DNA from: Paramecium octaurelia
Lineage: Eukaryota > Ciliophora > Oligohymenophorea > Peniculida > Parameciidae
Direction of reading: 5' to 3'
Assembly (NCBI GenBank): GCA_905182995.1
Contig: CAJJDP010000108.1
Span: 263,722 to 327,721 of the forward strand
Length of the DNA stretch: 64,000 nucleotides
In this document: positions 13,801 to 28,229 of the stretch, one piece after another
Layout of the letters: every line of letters begins with the position of its first letter
Numbering within the stretch: position 1 is the first letter of the stretch
Made by a program: the position numbers and the translations under genes
The notes under the pieces: model-generated
What the model was told of the DNA's origin: nothing
What the model saw: only the letters and a program-made list of their open reading frames with translations
Databases searched by the model: none

Positions 13801-16532
13801 GATCATTTTCATTTACATTTGTGTTGATCATAATAATCATATTCCCATATTGATCACAATTTTAATTCAAATTTGATTGTTGTCTATGTAATCGATACTC
13901 TTTTTGATTAATATAGTACAATATTGCCTAAAAGCAATTAAATGCATTTTCAGTGAGATGTGAATCCGAATTTAATAAACGTAAGTAGAATGCATCTAAT
14001 TCAGTCAGACTAAATTTTTCATCCTTCTCTACTAGATCTCTTAACCAATTACTGGCCATATCACATTCCTGTTTACAAATAGGTTTCAAAATTAGTTCAT
14101 TCCAAATCAAATCTAAAAATTATTGATCAATGATATTTGCTGCAGTGCCATTAATTTTAATTAATGTCTTAATCAATAGAATTCTTTCTTATAATTTATT
14201 CATGTATCTTGCTGATTCCTATAGAATCTCTGCATTGATACCTTTATTTTAAATACGAAGATTCTCTATATTTTATCTCAAAATTTGATGTATATTAGAT
14301 TGTTGAATAAGATCCTTCACAAATTCATCCTATGTTATCTCTTCTACCTTGCTTTCAGTTTATGTAGATTATTCAATTTCTTCCTTAATTTTCTATTACA
14401 GCATAAGATTTGGATTGTTCTACACAAAGGGATAGGTCATAACCTGTTAAGACTATGGTTCTGCAGTGTTGTCTGATTGTTATGGTTATGATTATGATTT
14501 TGATGGAAACGAGCAGATTAAATGAGATAATATTTTGATTGATGAACTCTCTACCTTCATTTATTATATATTTGATATTAACTTCTAGACCATTTAAACT
14601 TTAATTTCTTTGATCTCTAGATTTTTGATCAAATCACAAAGATATGACCGAGATTTATCTTCTAAAGACTGCTTTTATGATTAACCAGCATATTCAATTA
14701 TTCTCCACAAAGTATCAATTGACAATATTATCAATTCTTAATTTTTAATTTAATATCTATTCATCTCAAATAATAATTAAACGTGCTCAATCAATATTGA
14801 ATCCTCTTTCAATTATTTGATTTATTCCATAAAGAAAATCACATGATATTCTCGCATAGCAAATGCAATTTCATTTATCAATTTAAAAATGATGGGTCGC
14901 AATTCATTATCATTCTACTACATAAGATCCCAAATCATAGACATATGCTTGGCGGTAAATGCATTATCGATGTTCAAATAAATTCTGATCAACTCCTTAG
15001 TTCTCTCCAATAGTTACAGGTGCGTATTATGATGAAACAATGTCTCCATGATATTCTCACTTTCAATCCATTACAAAACAGTTTAGGGACTCTTCTCAAC
15101 ATTAGCCTATTTCAACATGTCAGTTAACAACTTTAATCCCATAATTTTCTTATCCAGGAAATTACAGTTGAAACAAACCTACACAAATTCCAGACTCAAC
15201 TTTTAAAGCCATTCTCTCCTTTATTCCTCATTCATAATTCTATCCAAGAGCACTTTAAAGGCTTGGATGATCAAGTTCATCTTTTCCCTCCCCATGTTTC
15301 TCAAGGTTTACTCGTCAGAATGAAGCAAAGTTTGTCTCAAACCCTACAATTTGGGAACGTATTCTAGGCAGAAAGATCTGAACAATTAAGCATGAATGTT
15401 GCCAATAGCAGACATGTAATTGGCTAGAATGTCCACTGATTAGATGTTGAGTATCTTTTCGAATCCTCCCAAATATCCAAAGTGATTGATGAATTGGATC
15501 AAAAGAAAACTCTTTGATTATTTAGGTCTCAAAATAGCATAGAACTTCTCTTCTTGATAATCTTATTGATATAGGATATCATAACTGTCATCAATATATT
15601 GTTCATTTGAGTTGAATTTCCTTACAATATGATCATCGCCAAGTGCTAATCTAGGATGACATGCCGTAATTTGCTCATCGTAATGCCGGTTGTAACCAAT
15701 AAATTTTTTCTAAGATTCATCTTCTATGGAATTTCCATCCTCTGTGTAGAAGCGAAATGCGATATTGTAATTAACAATAGGCTCTATGTCTTTATCTTCT
15801 ATACGTTGCTAAATAGTGCTCAAAACCCATCTGTCTGATTGGGTTGCCAGGATCACCTAGCCTACTTAGAGATTGAACATCTGATCTAATCTTTGAGATC
15901 GAGTTCTAAACGGCATGAGATGACCACTTCTTATATTGTAATAATGTTTGATAGATTGCTCGTTAAGAAATCTAACCTTTATGGTTTCTTCATCGTGTTC
16001 TTCCACCACTCCTCTTGACCAATTCCATCGAGCAGTGCTACGACATAGACGCAAACAATCTACATAAGTGCCTTCTTAAAGTTGGTCAATGAATTACTTA
16101 TATTGAGGATTGAGTGAGTAAGAATATTTAATGAACTAACTTTATTCAATTGATTACTTGATCATGCCATTCAGTACGATGCGCATTATGCTCATATATC
16201 ATACGAGATGGGTCCATTATAGTCCTAAACATTTAGCTTACCTTCTCATCTTGGAGATTATTGGAAATGTATTTCAAAACACACTTTATAAATGCTTCTA
16301 TATTGAAAATCACTCTATCTGGATAACCCTTATGATTGATGATGAAATTCACGCAGATGTTTATCAACTCTGGTAAATATTGTCGACCATCTGCTGTGAC
16401 GGTCTCCTCCATATATTACTCTACTCGTTATAAAGCTTGCAGAATCGGTTCATATTGCTATTCCATTTTGGCTGTCTTAAGCTTATCCACCTAAGACACC
16501 AATTATTTCATCGCCTGTATTTCTTCACTCAT
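7844..16532 (-). CDS. Giant ubiquitin-specific protease (USP9X/USP24/USP34-like) with C-terminal RanBP2-type zinc finger
   Basis: 2872 aa after removing three introns (16136-16157, 8366-8390, 7998-8020); about 8 kb of it is one uninterrupted frame. The N-terminal 980 residues are helical-repeat-like, followed by an ubiquitin-like stretch near residues 985-1060 (ITIKVYSRMTMFELRRVIAKEL). The USP domain covers roughly 1650-1985: Cys box GIRNLGCICYMN (catalytic Cys is the one before Tyr), zinc-binding CxxC pairs (CNGCKN, CEQCKQK), and His box GTAQYGHYYSLI followed by WLKFND. The C-terminus carries CPVCTYLQSNSNHFCEMC, a RanBP2-type finger. USPs remove ubiquitin from proteins, and the very long flanks match the USP9X/24/34 class. 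ATG 16532 opens the frame. Confidence 0.92.
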
Positions 16533-17411
16533 TTATATTTATAATTCATCTTAAATTTTACAAATGTAGTTTATATAGTAAATAAAATAATCTAAACCAA
16601 TTATTTCAGACCCACTTACATCGCGAATCCTAATCCTCAATATTTAGAAAATACCGCCTTAATATCATTACTTACCATTCTTATAAAACTTCTTGCTTAT
16701 AAATATTTTAATCATAATTTATTCTACATTCTATAATATATTTGATCATATCTATTTAAATCTGTTCTTGCACTTAAATAATCTTTAGTTTTACTATTTT
16801 AATCTGAGTTTCAGTGCAAATATATTAAATGCTAATAATCAAAACAAAGATTCATCAGTATTATTATGCTACCTTAAAAAGATCCTTGAAGTTAAGATTT
16901 CTCTTGTTTTTGAATAGTCATTCTTCGAACTTTAAATAAGAAGCAGCATGTATTTTCATAGATAAACAACGCCTTGATGAAACATAATGCATATTATATT
17001 TGAACATAAATCTATAAAATTTTGACAGAGTCTTTTGAAATTTTAATAATCAATAATTTTTTATAATAGGAGTGTAAGTAAGATTTATTAAGTTATATAT
17101 TTAGTTTGAGAATATCTTTTTAATTTTGAAAATAAAGTTTTTTAGTTGAGATAGAATTATGCGTTGAGCCTTATTTCTTTAGACCATCAATGATAAAATT
17201 TCTTTAAATGATGCATCTTTCATATTCTTTATAACAATTTGATATCTGCAATATGACATGATATCGAAAAAGACTTTGCACTTTGGATCATTACATAATT
17301 ATTATGTTCAATTAAATTAATAAAAATTAGGAAATTATAAAAATTGATTGATAAAAAAGTAATATCTGTATGTTTCTTAAATTTATACTATTTACCACTT
17401 ATCATAATTAC
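16533..17411. other. Intergenic, AT-rich
   Basis: This is the upstream region of the deubiquitinase (which starts at 16532) and the 3' side of the lipid-transfer gene (stop 17412). I see only short AT-rich frames with no intron-joined continuation and no RNA gene signature. It probably holds the deubiquitinase promoter. A small unrecognised gene cannot be excluded. Confidence 0.5.
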
Positions 17412-20400
17412 TCATTTTCTCAGTTTTCTATCTTTTCTTTATCTTTCTTCCAAGACTTCTTTGTATTTCATGGACAAATCAAAATCATCCAATTACCACC
17501 CAATTAGGTCTTCTCTATATTATGAATCAGAAGCTAATGGAAATCTCTCAGGTTTGCATTTGAATGGGAAATCTTTCATCAAATTGAACACGGTTTTGCC
17601 ATTAAATTTCATAACTTCTTCTTATTACCAGCTAATATATAATTTCAATATATTTCATACTTTCCTTCAACTTCAGCCAAGACTTATGCCTATTGATTAG
17701 ACATTTTAAATTTACCGTCCTTTTTGTACTTCTATAATATAGTCTGATTCACTTTGTATATTTTACCCTCAAAGTAATCACATTGAGTTTTGCCCTTCTT
17801 TTAAGGGTTGAAATACAATTCACTCATAATTTAATTCTTATGATCGACGTATAATTATTGTCCTTCAGTGTAAAAATAACGATCTCCATAAGTGATACCA
17901 GTAACATAACCTTTACAATAACTATATTCGATCTTCGCATCACTAAATTCTATTACAACTCTACCCTCATTGCCTCCTGTTACTGTATTTGCCCCTATGC
18001 TAGCTGTCGATTCCAAATTACCATATATCTTATAACCCCTGCCATACATAATAAATGCAGCAATTGGAGGATGATGACTAATTTATTCTAAGTAAACTGG
18101 ACATCCCTTAATCCATAATTAACATGTTTCTCCTAGAATAGGGTTGAAAGGTTTTTCTAAATTCAAATAGACTATAGTGAATGAGAGTGAAAATGCTATC
18201 ACTGCTCCCATCTACTAAACTGGATCATTTGGTACATTCTCAAGGAAATGTGGAGCATAAGCAAACGAATCCCCAAATCTTTATAAATTAGTTCTCTTCT
18301 CAAAAACATAGACTGGAAGAGAAACACTTAAGATGGATTTACCTTTCAATAAATTGGATCCCATTTTGCTTAAAATGTATTTGAACACTTTTTTCTATGC
18401 CTCCAATTTTTTAGTATTGATAAATTTTAAATATCCTTTCTTTGTATCAAATTACCACTCATCCCTATAAAAAAAATGCTATCCATTAATTTCATTAATC
18501 CTTTCGTGTTAAGCATCATCCTTAATTGTGACAGTATAGGGATGCAATTGAGAATTCCACATTTAATATCGTAATACGAAGTCTAGCAATTCCTTATAAA
18601 ATTCATCCTAATTCTAAATCAATTATGATTTCTCCCATTCTGGTCTAATATCTTCATGCATAAATGCTTCATCAATTTCAATCTCATCCTCAGACTAATT
18701 GTCTACGTTAATTTACTTTTTCTCTTCTATATCCTCTGCTTATTTATTATCTTCAATAGTTCCAGCTTTCTATGATTAATTCTGATGATCATCAATAATT
18801 TAATCATGAACAGGAACATTCAAATTAAGTATCTATTTTTATTCTATTGTTGTGTTTTACTTAATTATACTTTCTTAATTTTATTTTCTAATTAATTAAA
18901 GAACTTCATCACTAATCTACTATGAACTAGTTTACTTGGAGTCAGAATAATTTTGAAACTTTGATTGATATTTCTATTTTATTTGTAAATATGATATTGA
19001 ATCTTACCTTGTTAATTCAGAGTCTTTTTCCTGCTCTATCTATGGCTATGATTTATGCATATAATTATTAGTTGTAGTAGTCTGAACATATTCTGGGATA
19101 TCTAATTGCTGAATATTTTTGGATTTGACTGGACGACTCTCATAAATATTGATTAAATCTAAAATGAATTATGGTGCTTATTTTTATAATTTTAATTCCA
19201 TAACATATTAAATTAAGTGCACATACTCCTTTAAATACTGAATCGTTAATTATAAATCTTAGTACTATGTCATATATCCACCATTAATTGTCTTAGTATC
19301 AACAATAAATAGTTTAGGTGTATGTTAGGATATAAACACAGCACAAATATTCCAATGTATATTATTGTTCCCCTTATCATCTGATTTATCTATGACATAT
19401 ATTTCATTATAGTTGCAATAAAATTACCTGACATAGTTGAATGTCCTTGGTTTATAAAAATAACCAAATGGTTCTCTAGTTTCCTTAATTTTAATTGTTG
19501 TTGAGCCTAGAGTTTCCAATTACTCGATGTTTTTTATTTATTTATTCCATTTTGTTTGGGTTTTTGTATCATACAATGCCAAGATTAAACTATTGGTAGT
19601 AGCGTCAGTAATGGGAAGAAATATTCTAAAGTTGTAACAATCATTTTTATTCTGCATGATTCTTATTGAATCTTCAAACAAATAGAGATTAAAATCAGAT
19701 TCATCCATCAAATAATCGTAGCTTAATTTATATTTCAGATCTTTGAATATTAACGTTAATTCTGGTAACTCGATAGGAGTATCATTATGAATTGGTAAGT
19801 TTTGGTTGAAAATTGCTGATTCTCCAAGTGGCTATTGTAAAAATATTATTCTTTCTTTATCGATCTAAGTTTCATTTTTGGATTCTCCTTAATAGTATGC
19901 CTATTGGTTATCGAATTCATTAATTGAATAGTGCTTCTATTGAATTAAGTCTTAAGAATAAAACAAATTTTAGTTTATACTAGGTCTCTCTCTATCCATT
20001 TATTTCAATAAGTCTAAATTGATATCTTTTGCCAAAGGTTCAACGGTCATAGTCTCATATCGTCTTCCCCTTCTGCCTTAATAAACACATTATTTAATAT
20101 CATTAAACCATTAATTAACATAATTTTTATCATCATCAGCAAACCAAAAGTTTTAAGAGAGAGATCTATGTTAAAGTAAAAATTTGAATCTCTTGTTATC
20201 TGAAATTGGATTTTAGATTTCAAAGAAACGTAAATTGAGAATGATTTCTTTATCTGACACAATTATCAATTCGCATAGATCAATATCTATAGTAAGCTTT
20301 CTTGTTTTCCAAGTTGATTCGTCCTTCATTTTAATATCAATTGAGCCTGTTTTTTTTGGTTGAGACATATAAATCAGAATCGTCTGTCTAAATATTTTTT

Positions 20401-20569
20401 CCTTAGTTTCCCTACTTACCTTAAGTTTGCTTAAATCTTTGTCAAATGCAAGATCCTAATATAAAGATTCGACCTTTTCAATAACGTTTTCTGATATTTC
20501 TTATGGGTGAACTTATTAAAACTTTTAAAATCGCTTATAAAGACAAGCTATTGATTCTTCTTAATTCAT
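17412..20569 (-). CDS. Oxysterol-binding-protein-related protein with PH domain
   Basis: 1042 aa after one intron (17632-17660, 29 nt). Residues about 65-165 read as a PH domain (STWKTRKLTIDIDLCELIIV ... FWFADDDKNYVNQWFNDI). A long Gln/Glu-rich linker follows. The C-terminal ORD has the family signatures KPFNPILGE and EQISHHPP (near residue 828) and ends in the usual basic helix EERQRKDRKLRK. Such proteins exchange sterols and phosphoinositides at membrane contacts. A splice-like GTAAG at 19005 is in fact read through, since the frame stays open across it. The upstream start at 20569 keeps the whole frame open; Met at 20368, just before the PH domain, is an alternative. The chosen start is only 14 bp after the PKA stop. 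Confidence 0.9.
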
Positions 20570-20583
20570 TTATTAATAACTAA

Positions 20584-21734
<1,151 letters not shown>

Positions 21735-21898
21735 GACAGTTAATAAAATTAATATATATATATTTATTTATCTATCAAATTGATTTCAACTTTTCTCCAA
21801 TTACTGTGATCCCATACCTCTAAATTGAACATAAAATGCTACTATAAACATTCAAATTTTAACATATATATTTGATAAGATTTAATTACTTAATAAAA

Positions 21899-24800
21899 TC
21901 ATAATAGGATTGCATCTTATATAAATTCTTCAATGCATTATTCAAATACCATGTCTCCTATCTCCATCAACAGCTCCAGCTTGTCATCTGATGCTAAATT
22001 CCATCTAAACTCACTATCTTACATCTGTATTATATAATTGATTCATTACATCTGCAATCAACATTTTATGTACTCTTTACTCTCTTATTTATATGATAGG
22101 ATCATAGTAATATGGAAGATCAGTATCATACAATTCTGGGTTCTATTGCATATTCATTTGTTATATCATCATTTCTGTAGACTTAGCTTCTAGAATAACT
22201 TATTTCTCTCTTGGAACATAATATTCTTCTTCTATTGGCAAGAATCCACATAAGTAATTTGCAAACTAAATTATTCTAGATTCCATCTTATTCAAAACTT
22301 CACAAAAGTCTTCACATTTAATAGTTTACTGAGGGATTCGAGCCTCCCAAGGATAAGGCTCTCCATTATCTATTATAAGATTCATGATAATACTGTAATA
22401 ATAAGGTCTGAATGTATTCAAGACCTCATTGCAGGCATCAAATATAGCTCTATTGTGAATATGTTCGAGCTCTTTTAAAGCCTTAGAAACATGATTCAAA
22501 TTCTCAAAGTCGTTCTCTTAAAGTCGATGAAATTCATATTCAAAGAAATATTAATCTAACATCACAAAATTTACATAATTTTGATCCATATTTTATTATG
22601 AATAATTTCCATAGAAAAGCTCTAATCGCTTTTATGGTGAATAACCATATGGAATATTAATCTTTTAAACAATGTCTTCTCCATAGAGAGGCAAGATATA
22701 ATCAAAAAGGTTGTGAAGATAGTATCTAATTTCAATAATTGAAGTTGGTATTTGAGACATCGTAGGCGTAAGTTATTGAATAACTAATCCAAATTGGGTT
22801 TATTAATTCAGCAATTCTAAGATATTATTATATTTACCTTCAGTTAAATTGTCTAAAATGTCACTAATTAAGTCATTTGCAATCAAATCCAATTTATCTT
22901 TCATGTTCATCTCTTCATTAGGTTAAATAATAACCTCTTTAAGAAACTATCTTTATTCAATTTAATTTTCTTAATCAAGATCTTCAGATTAAGTCTCTTC
23001 AAGTTTTTCTAATTCATTCTCAGATTGCACATAAACATTATTCAAAATTTTAACTTCAGATTGGCTTTGTTTTGATTTTTTAAGATTACTAAATCGTTCA
23101 TCCACTTTCTACTTAAGACTTATAAGTTTTGAATTGTTTTCATCGAAACTTGATGCAATCATCAAATCTCTCTAAATCTTTTTCATAGCACTTGCTTCTT
23201 TTTTCTTGCTTAATTCAATATACTATCTTGTGATTTAAAGATCTTCTAATTCCTTTTTCAACCATTTATTTAATTCTGCTTTTTTGTTTTCATCATTTTC
23301 AACTTTTTTTATTTCTGTGAAATATCTTAATTAAATTGCCTCTTCTCTCATGTTTAATAATTCTATATCCTTTTTCATCAACTGAGATTATAACACTAAA
23401 ATCGACGATTTACTTATCTCCGTTATCTAGTCTTTTGATGATTAAATTAATTTAGCTTCGCTTTAATCTTAAAGGGCCTTTACTTTCTTTCTTGCTTCAT
23501 TAAAATTCTTCTCTGTACTTGCTTCTTAAGATTGCAACAATTTGACATCAAATGAATGGTCAGATTAATTAGAATTAACTTTGAATTTAGACAACTGACT
23601 TTAAATAATAGAAATAATGGCGTGTTTCATTTAATTTTTAAGTTTTCTCATAGCAACTGTCTTCTTTTAATCATTATCATATGTTTCCAATTGAAAATTC
23701 CACCCATTCAATTCATTTTAAATTTCATCTGCCATTTTTGCTTTCTCTAAATTTGATGCATTCTATGAAACACTGAATTGATTGCTTTGACAAAGTTAAA
23801 AATCGGTTTGATTTTCTACAACTAAAGGTATTTTATTTATCACTTTCTATTCTTCAATAATTTAAGAAATAAGTTAATTTTTATTATTGACAATATTTTT
23901 ATTTTAATCTTCCTATTTAATCTGTTTGGTATTTGGGACAATTTAGGCTTACGCTTTTTATTTTAATAGTTTATTTATTTGAACAGGATGAGATTTATTC
24001 TAAGCTTAATCATTGAATAAGGACTTATAATGTTTCTAGATTAATCTCTTAATCTCTTATTAATTAATCTTTTGATTTCTTTGCTTCTTTCTTATACAGT
24101 GTTATTTCCAAGCCTTTTATATCTTAATTACTGCTTTTTGGATACCTTGATATATCAGTACTTTGAAATTGAAATCAGATAAAGTTACACTAATATTTTA
24201 TGAATCTTAAAATAACAAGATCAATTTCTTTATCATCTTTTACAAATAAGTTGTAGGAGGATATTTCTTGAACAATTTATTAATTTCATTATCTAAAATC
24301 AATTCACTATGATTATATAATTATTAGGGACTTTTAATTTACTTTTAATCTTATCTAGCTGAAGAGGACGATCTTTTTTTTGAAGAATCGCTTTATAAAT
24401 CTGCCGATTTTAAAGAACTTTATTGAAAAAAATCCTATTTGCTTTGATTAGCCAGACTATGTATATCAGTTTGATATTCTTTAGGCTTTTGCTTTTTCTT
24501 GGTTGCTTTCTTTTTAGCTTTTTTAGGTGATTTAATCTTTTGATCGATTGTTTTATTTTTCAATTGTATCTTTTGCTTCAACTGTTCTAATTTAACTTGG
24601 TTCTCTATTCTAATTCAAATTATATAATTACTTTTTTTTTTATTCTTCTAAAATCTAAATTTCATAGTTTTTTGCAAAGATAGAGTTTTAAGCCTTCTTT
24701 AAGGTCTGGTATAAATCGATTTACTTTTGATTAGGGTTATTTTTTAATTCTTTACAATTCTCTTCTTTTATATGGATTTATTTATTCTAATCCTTTTATA

Positions 24801-25221
24801 AATTTTATTGTTTTATTTATAATTTATTTATATTGTCTTGTGCATTCCCTATCTTAGGATGCTATTTCTTCAATACGGTTTCACTTAAAGTTATATCATT
24901 GTTCTTAAGATTAAGTTTGCGGCTGGTTGTTGTTAATGATTGAACTTATTATTTAGGATGTTTATTTTAAGTTGGATAAAACGATTTTTTTGTTGTGTTT
25001 ATTAGAGAAACAACTTTGCCTTGTTTTTTTTTAGAAGCCCTCTTCTTATTAGTATTCTACATTTATAGAGACTAGGATTTGAGTTTATTATTCTAACCTA
25101 ATTGTTATTCTGGGGATTTGATTCTCGAACTATTTCTTTGTCTCTTATTATTAATTATGCTATTTGGTTCTTGTAAGTTACTTTCATAAAATTAAGTATC
25201 AAATGAATTTTGAGTATTCAT
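21899..25221 (-). CDS. IQ-motif coiled-coil protein, possibly basal body/cytoskeletal
   Basis: 1091 aa after two introns (24610-24631, 22 nt; 22025-22049, 25 nt). The N-terminal third is Gln/Asn/Lys-rich and disordered. A single IQ motif (VIKIQKAWKQHCIRKKQ, near residue 345) suggests calmodulin or centrin binding. A long coiled coil follows (about 480-790). The C-terminal 220 residues are a folded region containing HNRAIFDACNEVL, PYPWEAR and a final MEIGDMVFEQCIEEF helix. That layout recalls the C-terminal region of CAP350/DUF4378-type centrosomal and microtubule proteins, but this is a resemblance I could not test. A basal-body role is therefore inference. Confidence 0.75.
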
Positions 25222-26247
25222 GTATGAAAATAAATTAATAAATATGTTTAAATTGATCACTTAAATAAGAATATTTTTATGCACTGATTAAGTTTTTACA
25301 GGACATAAAAAATAATTAATTGTATGTTTGAAATTTACTTTATGATCATCTATTTCTAATTTACATAATGATAGAATTTTAGAAGTCAAATATTAATATC
25401 CAAAATAAAATTAATGCTAAATCATAAAAACAATGATAATATATTAAATAAAACATTAATATGAATTAGTAGATGTATTGTCTTTACTAAAATAAATAAA
25501 ATGAATAGCTAATATATTATTTGAATTTGTTTATTATAAATAAATATTATCTCATTTTAGTATTAAAGAGAGTTAGATGAAAACATTTGAGTTATAGATT
25601 GTTAAATAGGATTTGAGTTAATCACAATTATTGTTATTAAACATAATATTCATTAATTATACATAATTTATGAAAGCAGATTTTAAGTATTCTCTTTTAA
25701 TATTTACTCCTCATTTTGAAAGTATTTCAATATACAAATCTTAAGGGGAGTGTAGAGAAAATCTATTATTAAGAATTTTTAAAATTATTCACAAAAATCA
25801 CTCTATATCTACGATTTAGACAATATTTTGTTATATATATTCGAAATCCTTCCTTATTGTAATTTAAAAATAAAATCATAGATATATTTCAAAGCATCAG
25901 TGATCTTTTACTATTGAAATTATATAATAATATAAAACCTTTTACTCAAGACTATCCAGATAAGCTTTTCATCTAACTCATGAAACATAAGTTATTTATA
26001 TTGCAAAACAAAAAATTGATAATTTTGTTATTTCTATATAATAAGATTAATATTCATTTTTTATAATAATTTGAGGATTTATTTGTTAAATTTTAAGGAT
26101 TTTAGAAGTCTAGTAACTCCAAGAAGTCCAAAAAGATGCAAACACTTATCAATTGACTCAATATTGCCAAAGAGAGCTTTCTTACAATAATGACACACCA
26201 TCATAAAAAATAAATAATTAAATTGTTTATAAATATTATTTAATTCC
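25222..26247. other. Intergenic, AT-rich, divergent promoter region
   Basis: One kilobase of AT-rich DNA between the divergent starts at 25221 (-) and 26248 (+). It has only short frames. A 26080-26215 stretch (ending in a run of AAATAA) is slightly less AT-rich but no gene could be assembled. It presumably holds both promoters. Confidence 0.5.
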
Positions 26248-28175
26248 ATGAAGAAAAATGAAATTGAATTTCAAGATAGTTCTATATCCATTAAGAGACA
26301 GCCTCTTTTAGACAGAAAGAAAAGTTAGGATAAGGATCAGGGTCTTAGAAAGTCAAATGTTTATGAAGGTGGTTTGAGTTAATTGAAAAAATCCATACTT
26401 GAAACTAGTTAGTTTTAAAGAATTGAAAAACATGTATAAATGTGATATATTGTAGCCATCTCTTTAAGAATTCTCTGATTCTATGAGCTTGATGAGTATA
26501 TAATAGAAATGCCATCAACTTGTAAAATCCGTTCAAGAATAAGAAGTCTAAGAAATATTTTTCATTTTAGATCATTTTAAGACATTAACTCCTAAACCTA
26601 AACTCAAAGATATTTATGATCAAAAATAGTAGACAATTCTTCATATTTCATGTTTCAAAAATCTGCCAACTGCAGTTGAAAGAATCTTGATGTATGAAAA
26701 GGAGAATTCCACAGCCGAAGAATTCAATATTTGGATGAATTAAAAAAATAAGGATTCATTCACAGCAGTTCATTTTGCTGCCTATGTTGGATCGTTAGAA
26801 ACATTAGAAATTTTAAAGAAATATTCATGTGATTTAAAAATAAAGAATGAATAGGGTCAAAATGCACTTTCAATTGCAGCGCAAGGAGACTAAGTTTCTG
26901 CTATGGTTTGGCTATATTTGCAAGGGTTGTCTTATACTGAATAAGATGAGAAAGGGGGAACACCATTGCATTGGGCTACTTATTATGGTAGTGAGTTTGC
27001 TGTTCAATTTTTGTTGAGTTGGTTACAAAAGTCTAAGGAAGGGAAGAAAATTATAAATCAATAAGATACTGAAGGGATGACACCTCTGCATTTGGCTGCA
27101 ATGACAGGAAATTAGAGAATTGTTAAAAAACTACTTTACAAAGGAAGTTCAAAAACCATTAGAGACAATAGAAATTAAACTCCAGCCTAAACAGCTTTAG
27201 AAAATGAATACGAAATAATCTATAAAATTTTGGAAACAAATAATTGTCTGTTTGAATTTTTAAATATCCGAACAAGGTAAATGCTAAGTTCACTCTTAAT
27301 AGTTATAAACCAGCCTCAATCAGTTGGAATTAGATTTGCTCATTCTTTTTTATTTATTTCTATTGCATGATTGGATCCGTGATTTTCGTATATCCATTTT
27401 TCGATGCTGATGCTTGGTTATAATATTTATCCATAGCTTCATTTTTGATTGGACTCGTCTTTTATTTTTTGACTATGTTCATTAGTCCAGGATATGTTGA
27501 AAGAAATGATGATTCAAGAAAACTATTTTCACTTCTCACTCAATATGAGCCTTGGGAACTATGTCCAGAATGTTAAATACATAAACCATTAAGATCTAGA
27601 CATTGTGAGTTTTGTTCAAGATGTGTTATAGTTTATGATCATCATTGTCCATGGTTACATAATTGTGTAAATATTTATATTTTTAATAAAGATAGGAGCT
27701 AAAAATTATCCATATTTTATTTGTTTTATTTTGACAATTTTTGTAAACTTAATTCATTTGATCATATTGAATTCAATATTCTTGATAGATGATTATCATG
27801 ATCCCTTACATAATCCTCATTATCCATGGTTCAATAATGTCACTAATCTAAAGGCACTTGATATCTCCAAGAAATGTGTGCAATTAACTATTTTAATTCT
27901 ATGTTTACTCTTTCTGTTCCCCTTGGCATATTTGGTCTACGTTTAAATGGACAACTTATTCAGAAACATAACTACCTTCGAGAAATATCGATAGGAAGAA
28001 TAATCAAATGTTTAAGGTTCAAAAGATAAGAAAAGTCAATAAACTATATAGTAAATATCCTTCTAATTTTAGATCTACTTCATCTATTAGATCATAAGTA
28101 TCACACAATTTATCGTGTTCAAATTGTTTAGAAATGTGCTGCAACAATTCAAGAAATACTTCATATCAAATATGA
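26248..28175 (+). CDS. Ankyrin-repeat DHHC palmitoyltransferase (HIP14-like)
   Basis: 610 aa after four introns (26434-26455, 27277-27302, 27667-27691, 28051-28072). About five ankyrin repeats occupy residues 120-330 (for example [33 protein letters not shown]). Transmembrane helices follow, then the Cys-rich DHHC domain: [20 protein letters not shown] and [12 protein letters not shown] TTxE-type motif (NITTFEKY) lies after the last helices. DHHC enzymes transfer palmitate to cysteines of membrane proteins; the catalytic Cys is present. The third intron ends in AAAG rather than TAG but is needed to give [11 protein letters not shown], the usual continuation. Ankyrin-DHHC fusions are typically Golgi/vesicle enzymes. 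The last five residues, SYQI after Thr, are encoded by one arm of an inverted repeat shared with the convergent gene. Confidence 0.92.
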
Positions 28176-28229
28176 CACATTTAAATATTTATAATAATTT
28201 GAATTTTATTCTATCAAATTTGATATGAA
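28160..28229. repeat. Perfect 12-bp inverted repeat between two convergent stop codons
   Basis: TTCATATCAAAT at 28160-28171 is matched by its reverse complement at 28218-28229, with a 46-nt AT-rich loop. Each arm encodes the C-terminal SYQI of one of the two convergent genes. It could fold into a stem-loop in either transcript and might act in 3'-end formation, but this is inference. Confidence 0.7.

Noticed and set aside
16210-16240. 17-nt GTAAG...TAG segment near the deubiquitinase start as an intron
   Set aside because: Splicing it leads to a TGA within a few codons, whereas read-through joins correctly to the 22-nt intron at 16136-16157.
18985-19008. GTAAG...TAG segment in the OSBP-like gene looking like a 34-nt intron
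   Set aside because: Removing it breaks the frame; reading through (TAA/TAG as Gln) keeps a continuous coding frame on both sides.
25222-26247. Possible RNA gene or IES in the long intergenic region
   Set aside because: No tRNA-like B box, no snRNA motif and no TA-bounded terminal inverted repeat that I could make out by eye.
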